Below are positions 41,630 through 49,011 of a stretch of 52,757 bases of DNA, one piece after another. Below the pieces are notes generated by a model. That model was not told where the DNA came from, did no database searches, and was given only the letters and a program-made list of their open reading frames with translations. Numbering within the stretch: the stretch's first letter is position 1; each line of letters opens with the position of its first letter. The position numbers and the translations under genes were made by a program. The DNA comes from an uncultured Bacteroides sp. (lineage in GTDB: Bacteria > Bacteroidota > Bacteroidia > Chitinophagales > Chitinophagaceae), in contig CABHOP010000013.1 in assembly GCA_902168085.1 (NCBI GenBank), forward strand, positions 1-52,757, read 5' to 3'.

Positions 41630-42950
41630 TCGCCAGGTCTATCTTCACTTTCTTATTCTTTATCTTCTGGTCTTTTATCTTGGTAAGGATGAAGTTGACG
41701 CTTTGGCGGCGAACGGCTACGAAGGAGAAGAAATCTTTCACTTCTATCAGGCCGATGTCTTCTTTCTTCAACTCTGCTTTGTTTGACAGGAAACCTACGA
41801 TATCCACCTTGTTCACTTTATCTTTTTTGCCCGCAGCTATAAATAGCGTAGCCCATTTAGGCCTGTCGGGTAAAGAAGGGTTTTCAGGCACTTCGATTGT
41901 TTCTATGTCTTCATCAACATATGAAGGCAGTTTTTCATCAGGGCCCAGCAATAGTATAGCCGTACCGCTGCTTTCCATACGAGCCGTGCGGCCATTGCGA
42001 TGGGTGAAGCTATCTTCGGTATGTGGCAGGTGGTAATGCACAATGTAGCGGATGAACGGTATATCGAGGCCACGTGCGGCAAGGTCTGTTGTTATCAGGA
42101 TATTGGTGCTGCCATTGCGGTATTTGCAAAGGGCGCTATCGCGCTCGCGCTGCTCCATAGCACCGTGGTAAAATTCATTATTGATGCCCTTCTCGGTAAG
42201 GTAAGCACTGGTACGCTCTACAGCCTCGCGGTGATTGCAGAAGACAATGGTAGAACGGTTGAGTATACACAACAGGCGGAACAAGGTATCCAGCTTATCG
42301 CGGTCATCAGAGAGTACCTGTTTTACTTCCAGCCTTACTTCCTTGGCTTCTTCGCCGGTGAGGAAATCGAGCGTGGTGGGTTCGTTCAGCCCAACAAAAT
42401 CGGGTATCTCTTCGGGGCGCGTAGCCGATGTAAGGATGCGCTTGTTGATATTGGGCAGGGAATCGATAATAAACTCTACCTCTTCCTGGAAGCCCAGGTC
42501 GAGGCATTTATCAAATTCATCGAGCACCAGTGTATGAATGCTATCTACAGTTATATTGGTACGGCGGATATGATCGCACAGGCGGCCGGGCGTGCCTACT
42601 ATTACAGCGGGTGGCTGCACCAGGTTGTTCTCTTCTGTTTCGCGCAGGTGGCCACCGTAGCAGCAGGTAATTTTCAGGCCCGTGCCCATGCTGCGGAATA
42701 CCTGCTCTATCTGTAAAGCCAGCTCGCGTGATGGCACTACGATGAGTGCCTGCGTCAGTTTGTTATCAAAATCGAGCAGCTCGAGTATCGGCAGCAGGAA
42801 GGCAAGGGTTTTGCCCGAGCCCGTGGCTGAGAGTAAAATCACATCATCCTCCGCACCGCTATGTTCCAGCGCAGCCTCCTGCATAGGGTTGAGCGCTTTG
42901 ATATTAAGATTGGTAAGTATGCTATCTATATCGTAATTTTTCTTTTGCAT
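41625..42950 (-). CDS. DEAD-box RNA helicase, DbpA-like
   Basis: A 441-residue ATP-dependent RNA helicase. Motifs: Q-motif region MQEAALEHSG, Walker A SATGSGKT (about 41-48), PSREL, TPGRL, a DEFD in place of DEAD ('LVLDEFDKCLD'), SAT ('LTSATRPEE'), and ARGLDIP plus HRNGRTAR in the second RecA domain. The C-terminal 75 residues (VDIVGFLSNKAELKKEDIG ... FSFVAVRR) form the DbpA RNA-binding domain, which binds a hairpin of 23S rRNA during large-subunit assembly. The E-to-F change at the second position of the motif occurs in some Bacteroidota members. It ends in the repeat-containing gap. Confidence 0.92.
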   Translation of the reverse strand: MQKKNYDIDSILTNLNIKALNPMQEAALEHSGAEDDVILLSATGSGKTLAFLLPILELLDFDNKLTQALIVVPSRELALQIEQVFRSMGTGLKITCCYGGHLRETEENNLVQPPAVIVGTPGRLCDHIRRTNITVDSIHTLVLDEFDKCLDLGFQEEVEFIIDSLPNINKRILTSATRPEEIPDFVGLNEPTTLDFLTGEEAKEVRLEVKQVLSDDRDKLDTLFRLLCILNRSTIVFCNHREAVERTSAYLTEKGINNEFYHGAMEQRERDSALCKYRNGSTNILITTDLAARGLDIPFIRYIVHYHLPHTEDSFTHRNGRTARMESSGTAILLLGPDEKLPSYVDEDIETIEVPENPSLPDRPKWATLFIAAGKKDKVNKVDIVGFLSNKAELKKEDIGLIEVKDFFSFVAVRRQSVNFILTKIKDQKIKNKKVKIDLAR

Positions 42951-43014
42951 TACTGCAAAAATACAGAAAATGTGTGATATATAGATATTGGTGAGTATTG
43001 GTGACGGAAAAGCC

Positions 43015-43042
43015 TAAGCTAAAAAACTTTATTTTTAGCTTA
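43015..43042. repeat. Perfect 11-bp inverted repeat upstream of the 202-aa orphan gene
   Basis: TAAGCTAAAAA pairs exactly with TTTTTAGCTTA around a six-base spacer. It lies 14 bases before the start of the 43056 gene and 65 bases before the helicase start on the other strand. It could be a regulator-binding site or a structured leader; no partner regulator is visible. Confidence 0.5.
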
Positions 43043-43055
43043 CATCTATTGACTT

Positions 43056-43664
43056 ATGAGCACACATGTTGGAATCAATTACCCTAGTCGTTTTCCAGAC
43101 AATTTGATTGATGACTTAGTAGCAGAACTCCAATCAACTGGAGTAAACACAGAAATAAGAAAAGAAACACTTATGTATGCATCTATGGAATGGGCTATTC
43201 CAGGACTGATCTCCGCATATATATTGAAACCATACTTTGAGGCTTTTTTGCAAGAAGCAGGAAAAGATCATTACATTATCTTAAAGAATTGGGTAAAGAA
43301 AATTGTTACCCGTTTTAAAGAGCTACCAGTCGAAAATTTAGCTGCTAGTCAGTCCACTGAAAAAGTAATAAATACTGATAATATCCAATCAAAAGCAATA
43401 ACAATTCACATTCAATGTAAAGGGCATTTTTTTATTAAATTGCTATTTGATAATAAGATAGGCACAACTGAAGTTGAACTGTGCATTGATGATATTATGG
43501 ACATGGTCTTAGCGCACTATTTGAATGAGCCTAATAGCCTAAGTGTATTTCTAGATAATCAACGTTTAAGAGGTGGAGAAATCTTTGCAATCATAGACCC
43601 TGCTACAAATAAATGGAAATTCCTTGGAGTAGACGAGGTTATTAAGATGATTAAATCCAAATAA
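43056..43664 (+). CDS. Orphan hypothetical protein (202 aa)
   Basis: A 202-residue protein not recognised as any family. N-terminus MSTHVGINYPSRFPDNL; middle is helical with an amphipathic segment (FEAFLQEAGKDHYIILKNWVKKI, split). C-terminal half alternates beta-strands (TIHIQCKGHFFIKLLF, FAIIDPATNKWKFLG). No signal peptide and no clear transmembrane helix. It is A/T-rich compared with most neighbours and Asn/Ile/Lys-rich, as would be expected of a recently acquired or fast-evolving gene. It is preceded by an 11-bp inverted repeat. Real coding is plausible from length and frame; function unknown. Confidence 0.6.
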   Translation: MSTHVGINYPSRFPDNLIDDLVAELQSTGVNTEIRKETLMYASMEWAIPGLISAYILKPYFEAFLQEAGKDHYIILKNWVKKIVTRFKELPVENLAASQSTEKVINTDNIQSKAITIHIQCKGHFFIKLLFDNKIGTTEVELCIDDIMDMVLAHYLNEPNSLSVFLDNQRLRGGEIFAIIDPATNKWKFLGVDEVIKMIKSK

Positions 43665-43691
43665 GTCTAGTAGATTTTCTGATTCTCTCCC

Positions 43692-43732
43692 GCAACCAAA
43701 CAATTGCATATATTTGCAATCAAACAGTTGCA
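43692..43732. promoter_or_regulatory. Tandem operator GCAAyCAAACArTTGCA with promoter element between the copies
   Basis: Two 17-base near-palindromic copies, GCAACCAAACAATTGCA (43692-43708) and GCAATCAAACAGTTGCA (43716-43732), repeat every 24 bases. The bases between and at their edges form TATATTTG (43709-43716), a perfect Bacteroidetes -7 element. Their distal arms GCAA/TTGC are inverted. The arrangement ends eight bases before the start codon of the following gene, so a repressor binding here would block transcription. No regulator gene adjoins it. Confidence 0.6.
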
Positions 43733-43739
43733 AAAAGAT

Positions 43740-44303
43740 ATGAGAAAACTAAAACTACAAGTACAGATATCTGTAGATGGCTTTGTATCTACCGGGCCGA
43801 ATGATGAACAAACATGGGTAACATGGGCATGGGAAGAGATACGCCCGCATGTACTGGCACTGGCAGATAGTAGCGATACTATACTGATAGGCCGCAAGCT
43901 GGCGGTAGATTATATCCCTTATTGGGAAGATGTGAACACGCAGCCTGATAACCCGATGCATGAAGTAGCCACACGCATTACGGCGCTGCATAAAGTAGTA
44001 TTTACCAAAACCATGAGCGAAAGCATATGGCCCAACACCAGCGTAGCCACGGGCGATATGCTAGCCGAGGTGAACAAACTGAAACAACAACCAGGCAAGG
44101 ACATTATTGTATATGGCGGCAGCTCCTTTGTATCGGCATTGGTAAAAGAAGGGCTGATAGATGAATACCACCTGTTTGTAAACCCGGTAGCATTAGGCAA
44201 AGGTGATGGTATTTTTGGCGGGCTGGATAGCTTTCGTCAACTGAAACTGACCGACAGCCAGGCGTATAACAGCGGCATTGTGCGCCTGGTATATAAGCCA
44301 TAA
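43740..44303 (+). CDS. Dihydrofolate reductase/RibD-C-fold family protein
   Basis: A 187-residue protein of the RibD C-terminal/DHFR superfamily, start at 43740 (MRKLKLQVQISVDGFV). Characteristic beginning 'LQVQISVDGFVSTGPNDE', 'DTILIGRKLAVDYIPYW', 'IIVYGGSSFVSALVKEGLIDEYHLFVNPVALGKG' (split) and a final 'FGGLDSFRQLKL'. These small proteins are annotated as dihydrofolate reductase-like or riboflavin-biosynthesis-like but are usually standalone reductases of unknown substrate. They commonly follow an ArsR-type regulator in Bacteroidota; here none is adjacent, only its operator-like site. A terminator follows at 44322-44343. Confidence 0.85.
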   Translation: MRKLKLQVQISVDGFVSTGPNDEQTWVTWAWEEIRPHVLALADSSDTILIGRKLAVDYIPYWEDVNTQPDNPMHEVATRITALHKVVFTKTMSESIWPNTSVATGDMLAEVNKLKQQPGKDIIVYGGSSFVSALVKEGLIDEYHLFVNPVALGKGDGIFGGLDSFRQLKLTDSQAYNSGIVRLVYKP

Positions 44304-44321
44304 ATTATGTTGTGTATTCAT

Positions 44322-44343
44322 GATGCCTTTTAACGAAGGCATC
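44322..44343 (+). terminator. Intrinsic terminator after the DHFR-fold gene
   Basis: Perfect eight-base arms GATGCCTT / AAGGCATC around TTAACG, followed by ATTTTAT. It separates this gene from the following promoter. Confidence 0.75.
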
Positions 44344-44450
44344 ATTTTATCATTTCATTAATAACTTACCGAAAGCATTTATTTCAGCGCATATACGCAC
44401 TGTTTAATAAGCATATATCCATTCAAACTATTGTTATTTAAAGGGATAGC

Positions 44451-44481
44451 TTGCCTGTCTGCCCTGTTTTTCGTACCTTTG
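44451..44481 (+). promoter_or_regulatory. Strong Bacteroidetes promoter of the racemase-set leader
   Basis: TTG at 44451-44453, then exactly 20 bases, then TACCTTTG (44474-44481), a full match to TAnnTTTG. Transcription would start about 44488, 16 bases before a short leader ORF. It is the best-matching promoter seen in the window. Confidence 0.7.
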
Positions 44482-44503
44482 TACAGATTTATTAACCGGG
44501 ATC

Positions 44504-44551
44504 ATGATTTGGGCTATCGAATTTTTGAAATTCTACCAGTATAGCTACTAA
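44504..44551 (+). CDS. Candidate 15-residue leader peptide
   Basis: ATG at 44504 begins MIWAIEFLKFYQYSY-stop. GGGA ends three bases earlier, a possible but tightly spaced ribosome site. It starts about 16 bases after the predicted transcription start. Three of the last five codons are Tyr (TAC, TAT, TAC). The coding bases themselves form GAATTT/AAATTC and GCTAT/ATAGC stems, and its GGGCTAT (44511-44517) repeats the 5' arm of the following terminator. Whether it is translated cannot be told from sequence alone. Confidence 0.45.
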   Translation: MIWAIEFLKFYQYSY

Positions 44552-44585
44552 TGTTTCCCACAAGCTTCGGGCTATAGCCCTTTTT
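44511..44585 (+). promoter_or_regulatory. Leader stem-loops and terminator, possible attenuator
   Basis: In order: GCTAT (44513-44517) with ATAGC (44541-44545), enclosing GAATTT (44519-44524) and AAATTC (44528-44533) around TTG. Then GGGCTATAGCCC (44569-44580) with TTTTT directly after, a terminator. The upstream GGGCTAT can alternatively pair with ATAGCCC (44574-44580). The switch between pairings inside a translated leader would control read-through to the 44710 gene set. The rest of the 44344-44709 gap shows only a 9-bp tandem repeat ATAACAGGT (44618-44635) and a CAGGC/GCCTG stem near 44680. Confidence 0.5.
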
Positions 44586-44709
44586 GCAAAAAATCAGTTT
44601 AAAGGAGCTGATAAACAATAACAGGTATAACAGGTAATCCGGTCTTTTCAGGCACATGGCTACCTATATGTTTTCAACAGGCTATGCCTGCTGTTATTCT
44701 ATTTTTGTT

Positions 44710-45147
44710 ATGATCAGAATTTACAACAAAGAGAACCGCCTTACACAGGAGGAACAAAAAAACATTACACAATTTCTTTTTACCCACCTGGGAAAGTACG
44801 GCGATACGCCGGAGGATATCAACAAAGCCATAGACTATGTCTTCAGTAGCCAGACACCGGGTGGCACCATCCTCACTGCATGGAATGACGACCACCTGAC
44901 AGGTGCAGTAGTAGTAAACAAAACAGGCATGAATGGATATATACCGGATAATATACTGGTATATATAGCAACGCATGAACAATATCGCGGTAAGGGTATT
45001 GGCAAGCAATTGATGAATGAAACCATCACCCATTGCAATGGCGATATTGCGCTGCATGTAGAGCCGGACAACCCCGCTAAGAAACTGTATGAAGGCCTTG
45101 GATTTAAGAATAAGTATTTGGAAATGAGATTAAAAAAGGAAAACTAG
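44710..45147 (+). CDS. GNAT acetyltransferase
   Basis: A 145-residue GNAT-fold enzyme. Start at 44710 (MIRIYNKENRLTQEEQ); an in-frame ATG at 44656 would add 18 residues but has no family likeness. The central 'LTGAVVVNKTGMNGYIPDNILVYIATHEQYRGKGIGKQLMNE' (split) carries the acyl-CoA loop Q-Y-R-G-K-G-I-G, and 'LHVEPDNPAKKLYEGLGFK' closes the domain. Its substrate is unknown. It is the first gene of a co-directional set; the following racemase-like gene begins two bases after its stop codon, indicating coupling, so it may acylate a product or substrate of the racemase. Confidence 0.87.
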   Translation: MIRIYNKENRLTQEEQKNITQFLFTHLGKYGDTPEDINKAIDYVFSSQTPGGTILTAWNDDHLTGAVVVNKTGMNGYIPDNILVYIATHEQYRGKGIGKQLMNETITHCNGDIALHVEPDNPAKKLYEGLGFKNKYLEMRLKKEN

Positions 45148-45148
45148 T

Positions 45149-46279
45149 ATGGCATTTATAACATTAAACACAAAGAAATTAAAAGAGAATTACAGGCAAC
45201 TGGACAACTTGTTTAAAGAGCAGGATATTAGCTGGGCTGTAGTAGCCAAAATGCTTTGTGGAAATAAAACATATTTACAGCAACTGGCAACGCTTGGACT
45301 GAAGCAGATATGCGATAGCCGCATAGCCAACCTGAAGGCTATAAAAGCTATAGCGCCGGAGATAGAAACAGTATTTATCAAGCCCCCTGCAAAAAGAAAT
45401 GCTGAAAACGTAGTAGCCTATGCCGACATCAGTTTCAATACGGAATACGAAACGATAAAACTATTATCGGACGCCGCAAGCAGGCAAAATAAAAAGCACA
45501 AAATCGTCATCATGCTGGAACTGGGAGAGCTACGCGAAGGTGTGATGCGCGAGCAGTTTATAGACTTCTATGCACAGGTGATGGAATTGCCGCATATAGA
45601 AATTGTAGGCATTGGCACAAACCTGACATGTATGTACGGCGTATTGCCCGACTATGATAAACTAATGCAGTTGCAACTGTACAAAGAGTTGATAGCTGCT
45701 AAATTCGGGCACCACCTTCCTTTTGTTTCGGGTGGCGCATCTGTTACCATACCCCTTATTGAAAAAGGGATGTTGCCAACAGGCATCAACCACTTCAGGG
45801 TAGGTGAAACCCTTTTCCTGGGCACCAATGTATATACCGGCGAAACCTATGACCATATGCACAATGATGTTTTCAAGCTATATGCCGAGATCATAGAATT
45901 GAACGAAAAACCCAAAATACCGGATGGTAAGATGGGCACTAACCTGGCAGGCCATGTGGCCGAAATAGATGAAAGCCTTACCGGCACTACCTGCAGGGCT
46001 ATTGTAGATATAGGCTTGCTGGATGTAGAAGACGGACATATAACACCTGCAGATGAAAGTATGGAAATAGCGGGGGCAAGCTCTGATATGATAGTAGTAG
46101 ACCTGAGTGACAATAAGCGCCAACTGCAAGTAGGCGACTTGGTAGAATTTAAAATGGACTATATGGGCATACTGCGCATCATGCATTCGGCCTATGTAGA
46201 AAAACGGTTGGAAAACAACCAGGCAGCGGTACCTATCACATTGAACCATCATATTGCCACAACCCTATCTGCCAACTAA
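45149..46279 (+). CDS. Alanine/ornithine racemase-like PLP enzyme
   Basis: A 376-residue fold-type III PLP enzyme. The N-terminal Lys that forms the internal aldimine is in AVVAKMLCGN (about residue 34), and the barrel continues as in alanine racemase, with 'TEYETIKLLSDAA', 'MLELGELREGV', 'GIGTNLTCMYG', 'FVSGGASVTIPL' and 'INHFRVGETLFLGTN'. The C-terminal beta-domain is present. The sequence lies nearer to the ornithine/lysine-type racemases and YhfX-like proteins than to classical Alr. It may produce a D-amino acid for the cell wall or for another product. It is preceded by a GNAT gene two bases away and followed by a universal stress gene. Confidence 0.82.
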   Translation: MAFITLNTKKLKENYRQLDNLFKEQDISWAVVAKMLCGNKTYLQQLATLGLKQICDSRIANLKAIKAIAPEIETVFIKPPAKRNAENVVAYADISFNTEYETIKLLSDAASRQNKKHKIVIMLELGELREGVMREQFIDFYAQVMELPHIEIVGIGTNLTCMYGVLPDYDKLMQLQLYKELIAAKFGHHLPFVSGGASVTIPLIEKGMLPTGINHFRVGETLFLGTNVYTGETYDHMHNDVFKLYAEIIELNEKPKIPDGKMGTNLAGHVAEIDESLTGTTCRAIVDIGLLDVEDGHITPADESMEIAGASSDMIVVDLSDNKRQLQVGDLVEFKMDYMGILRIMHSAYVEKRLENNQAAVPITLNHHIATTLSAN

Positions 46280-46338
46280 CCCTGCATACCGTGACCGGCC
46301 CCATCACATATTATTAACCTTCTAAAAAAGGAACGACT

Positions 46339-47241
46339 ATGAATAAGATAAAAAGAATACTGGTACCCATGAGCTTTAGCCAATCATCACTTAATGCAAT
46401 GGAAACTGCCATTGCGATGTGTAAGCGACATAATGCTACCCTATACCTTTTGAATGTATTAGAAACTGAAGACATGATACCTACAGCGGGCATGAATGTG
46501 CCCACTGTAGAGCTGGTGCTGGAAATGGAAATATCGCGCTCTGAAAACCTGAAAACACTGGCCAGGAAAGTGCGCAACAGCCATAATATAGCCTGCTATG
46601 CACAACTGGAAAATGGCTTTACACCTTATATCATTTGCTCGAAGGCCGAATTGCTGAATTGCGACCTGATAGTAATGGGCCATAACAGCCATAAAAGCCT
46701 CAAAACTTATCTTTCAGGCAGCCATATTTATAAAGTAATGAAACATGCTAATTGCCCTGTACTAACTGTGCCTGCAAATGCCCCATCCCTGGAATTTAAA
46801 AATATACTATTCCCAGTACGCCCCGTAGCGGGCATACTGGAAAAATACCAGTTTATAGAACCCATCATAAACAAGAACAAAGCATCTGTTTTACTTTTTG
46901 GCGCTGCGAATAAAAGCAGTTCGGATTTTGAAAGAGTAAAGAAAATTGTTTCCCGTACAGAGGCGCAGCTTTCTATGACAGAAACACCTGTAGACCATGA
47001 ATACTATTGGGGGAAACAAATAGCGGAAACCATTATTGAGCGTGGTAAAAAAACAAAGGCCGACCTTATTGTTATGACCACCACACTAAGCCGCAGCCTT
47101 AAACGATTCTTTATTGAAGAATACGCAAAGAAAATGATAAGCAACCCCAGCATACCCGTATTGAGCATAAAGCCGCGTGGCTATAACGGTGGTAAAAACT
47201 ACGAAACAAAACTAATGCTACGGACGCCTGTACTTAGCTAA
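46339..47241 (+). CDS. Tandem universal stress protein
   Basis: A 300-residue UspA-family protein with two domains (about 1-145 and 155-295). The first has 'RILVPMSFSQSSLNAMETAIAMCKRHNATLYLLNVLE' (split) and ends in GHNSHKSLKTYLSGSHIYKVMKHANCPVLTVP, the family's second nucleotide-loop region. The second has 'NILFPVRPVAGILEKYQ' and 'ADLIVMTTTLSRSLKRFFIEEYAKKMISNPSIPVLSI' (split). Cytoplasmic; bound ATP possible. It follows the racemase gene by 59 bases and precedes the MscS gene by 46, so it may be in the same transcript. Role in general stress tolerance is inferred. Confidence 0.88.
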   Translation: MNKIKRILVPMSFSQSSLNAMETAIAMCKRHNATLYLLNVLETEDMIPTAGMNVPTVELVLEMEISRSENLKTLARKVRNSHNIACYAQLENGFTPYIICSKAELLNCDLIVMGHNSHKSLKTYLSGSHIYKVMKHANCPVLTVPANAPSLEFKNILFPVRPVAGILEKYQFIEPIINKNKASVLLFGAANKSSSDFERVKKIVSRTEAQLSMTETPVDHEYYWGKQIAETIIERGKKTKADLIVMTTTLSRSLKRFFIEEYAKKMISNPSIPVLSIKPRGYNGGKNYETKLMLRTPVLS

Positions 47242-47287
47242 TCATTCACTACCACATTCATTCATCTATATACAACGCGATACATCC

Positions 47288-48415
47288 ATGAACCATATAT
47301 GGAATACAACAATACTGGGCAATAGCATAACAGACTGGGGAATCGTTGCCCTTATATTAGCCGCAGGTTTTACCATTACAGGACTACTTAAGAAGACCAT
47401 TATAAAGGCAATTAAAAAATGGGCCAGTAGTACACAGAATGCATTAGATGATTTTATCGTATCTGTGACCGAAAAAACACTGCTGCCGCTGCTATATACC
47501 GGCGCGGTGTATGCGGCAACATCTTACCTAAAGCTGCCTGCCAAAGCAGATAAAATATTGCATGCCATACTCATGGTCATTGTATTGTTCTTTGTGCTTC
47601 GTGCTATCACTGTTATTGTAAAGCAGTTTATCTTCACCTTCATACGCAAGCAGGAAAACAGTGATGCTAAAGAAAAGCAGGCAAAGGGCCTTATCATTAT
47701 ACTGAATATCATCATATGGATGTTGGGGTTTGTATTCTTTATAGATAACCTGGGTTACAACATCACTACCATAATAGCAGGACTGGGCATAGGGGGTATA
47801 GCTATAGCCTTGGCTGCTCAAACCATACTGGGCGATTTGTTCAGCTATTTCGTCATCTTCTTCGACCGTCCTTTTGAAATAGGAGACTTTATAGTGGTAG
47901 ATGACAAAGCAGGCGTAATAGAATATATAGGCGTGAAAACAACACGCATACGCACATTAAATGGCGAACAACTGGTATGCTCGAATACCGACCTGACCAA
48001 TGCCAGGCTACACAATTATAAAAGACTGCAAAGCCGCCGCGTTGTATTCAAACTAAACCTGGTATATCAAACGCCTTATGACACACTAAAACAAATACCG
48101 CAAATAGTAAAAGACATTATCTCACCCAAAGAGCTGGTACGTTACGACCGGGGGCACTTTTGTGCTTATGGCAGCTCATCTCTCGATTTTGAATTTGTAT
48201 ACTATATAGACAATGCTGATTACAATGTATATATGGACACACATCAGTCTATACTGCTTGATATATTTGCTGAGTTTGAAAAGCGGCATCTTGAATTTGC
48301 TTATCCAACACAAACCTTATACCTGCAGCCAAACACAGAAACCGGCATCACCGATACGCCACCTAAAGAAGATACTATAAAAAGCAGTGTTCGTAGTGAT
48401 AGTAATATGCAGTAA
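47288..48415 (+). CDS. Small-conductance mechanosensitive channel (MscS family)
   Basis: A 375-residue inner-membrane channel. Membrane helices lie near residues 15-32, 60-78, 85-106 and 135-155, followed by the pore helix of MscS proteins: 'GLGIGGIAIALAAQTILGDLFSYFVIFFDRPFEIGDFIVVDDKAGVIEYIGVKTTRIRTLNGEQL' (split here). That region has the Gly/Ala alternation and the beta-domain start. The C-terminal alpha/beta domain (residues 200-350) matches. It opens on hypo-osmotic shock. It lies between the stress protein and the glycosylase genes; the C-terminal tail after 350 is non-conserved. Confidence 0.9.
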   Translation: MNHIWNTTILGNSITDWGIVALILAAGFTITGLLKKTIIKAIKKWASSTQNALDDFIVSVTEKTLLPLLYTGAVYAATSYLKLPAKADKILHAILMVIVLFFVLRAITVIVKQFIFTFIRKQENSDAKEKQAKGLIIILNIIIWMLGFVFFIDNLGYNITTIIAGLGIGGIAIALAAQTILGDLFSYFVIFFDRPFEIGDFIVVDDKAGVIEYIGVKTTRIRTLNGEQLVCSNTDLTNARLHNYKRLQSRRVVFKLNLVYQTPYDTLKQIPQIVKDIISPKELVRYDRGHFCAYGSSSLDFEFVYYIDNADYNVYMDTHQSILLDIFAEFEKRHLEFAYPTQTLYLQPNTETGITDTPPKEDTIKSSVRSDSNMQ

Positions 48416-48439
48416 CATTGCTTTTCATAAGCAATAAAC

Positions 48440-48988
48440 ATGTCTTACTGCACAGTTATAGAATACATGCCTGAAGAAAAGAAGGCGCTACATAAGAACT
48501 ACCACGATAACCATTATGGTTTCCCGATACATGATGACAACGAACTGTTTGGCAGGCTGATACTGGAGATAAATCAGGCAGGACTGAGCTGGGAAACAAT
48601 ATTGAAGAAAGAAGCAGGCTTCCGCAAGGCATATCATAATTTCAACCTCAGGAAAATAGCTGCCTATACAGAAACTGATAGGGAAAGGCTGATGCAGGAT
48701 GCAGGTATCATCCGCAACCGGCTGAAAATAAATGCTGCTATAGAAAATGCGAAGACCATACTACAACTGCAAAAGGAACATGGCTCTTTTGAGAAATGGC
48801 TGGAAGCCAACCATCCGAAAACTAAGGAAGAATGGGTGAAACTGTTTAAAAAGACCTTCCGTTTTACGGGTGGCGAAATAGTAAATGAATTCCTGATGAG
48901 CATAGGGTACCTGCCCGGTGCGCATGATAGCAACTGCAAAGTGTACAAACAGGTGCTGAAGGAAAAACCCATGTGGAACAAGAAGTAG
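48440..48988 (+). CDS. tag: DNA-3-methyladenine glycosylase I
   Basis: A 182-residue base-excision repair glycosylase of the Tag type, removing N3-methyladenine from DNA. The zinc-binding residues expected from Tag occur: Cys4 (MSYC), His in NYHDNHYGFP, and the C-terminal His/Cys in GAHDSNCKVY. The helical core has 'ELFGRLILEINQAGLSWETILKKEAGFRKAYHNFN' (split) and the catalytic-pocket segment 'IIRNRLKINAAIENA'. The end KEKPMWNKK is short. Last gene of the co-directional set; its gene is 24 bases after the MscS gene. Confidence 0.9.
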   Translation: MSYCTVIEYMPEEKKALHKNYHDNHYGFPIHDDNELFGRLILEINQAGLSWETILKKEAGFRKAYHNFNLRKIAAYTETDRERLMQDAGIIRNRLKINAAIENAKTILQLQKEHGSFEKWLEANHPKTKEEWVKLFKKTFRFTGGEIVNEFLMSIGYLPGAHDSNCKVYKQVLKEKPMWNKK

Positions 48989-49011
48989 TTAGCAGCGGCT
49001 GCCATACAGCT

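Noticed and set aside
44488-44585. A known riboswitch class (preQ1, SAM-II, lysine) in the racemase leader
   Set aside because: None of the conserved core sequences of these classes was recognisable; a leader-peptide attenuator or short RNA fits better.
44656-44709. Upstream in-frame ATG of the GNAT gene
   Set aside because: The 18 extra residues have no GNAT likeness and cover a stem-loop; kept only as an alternative start. AGG lies upstream, so it is not excluded.
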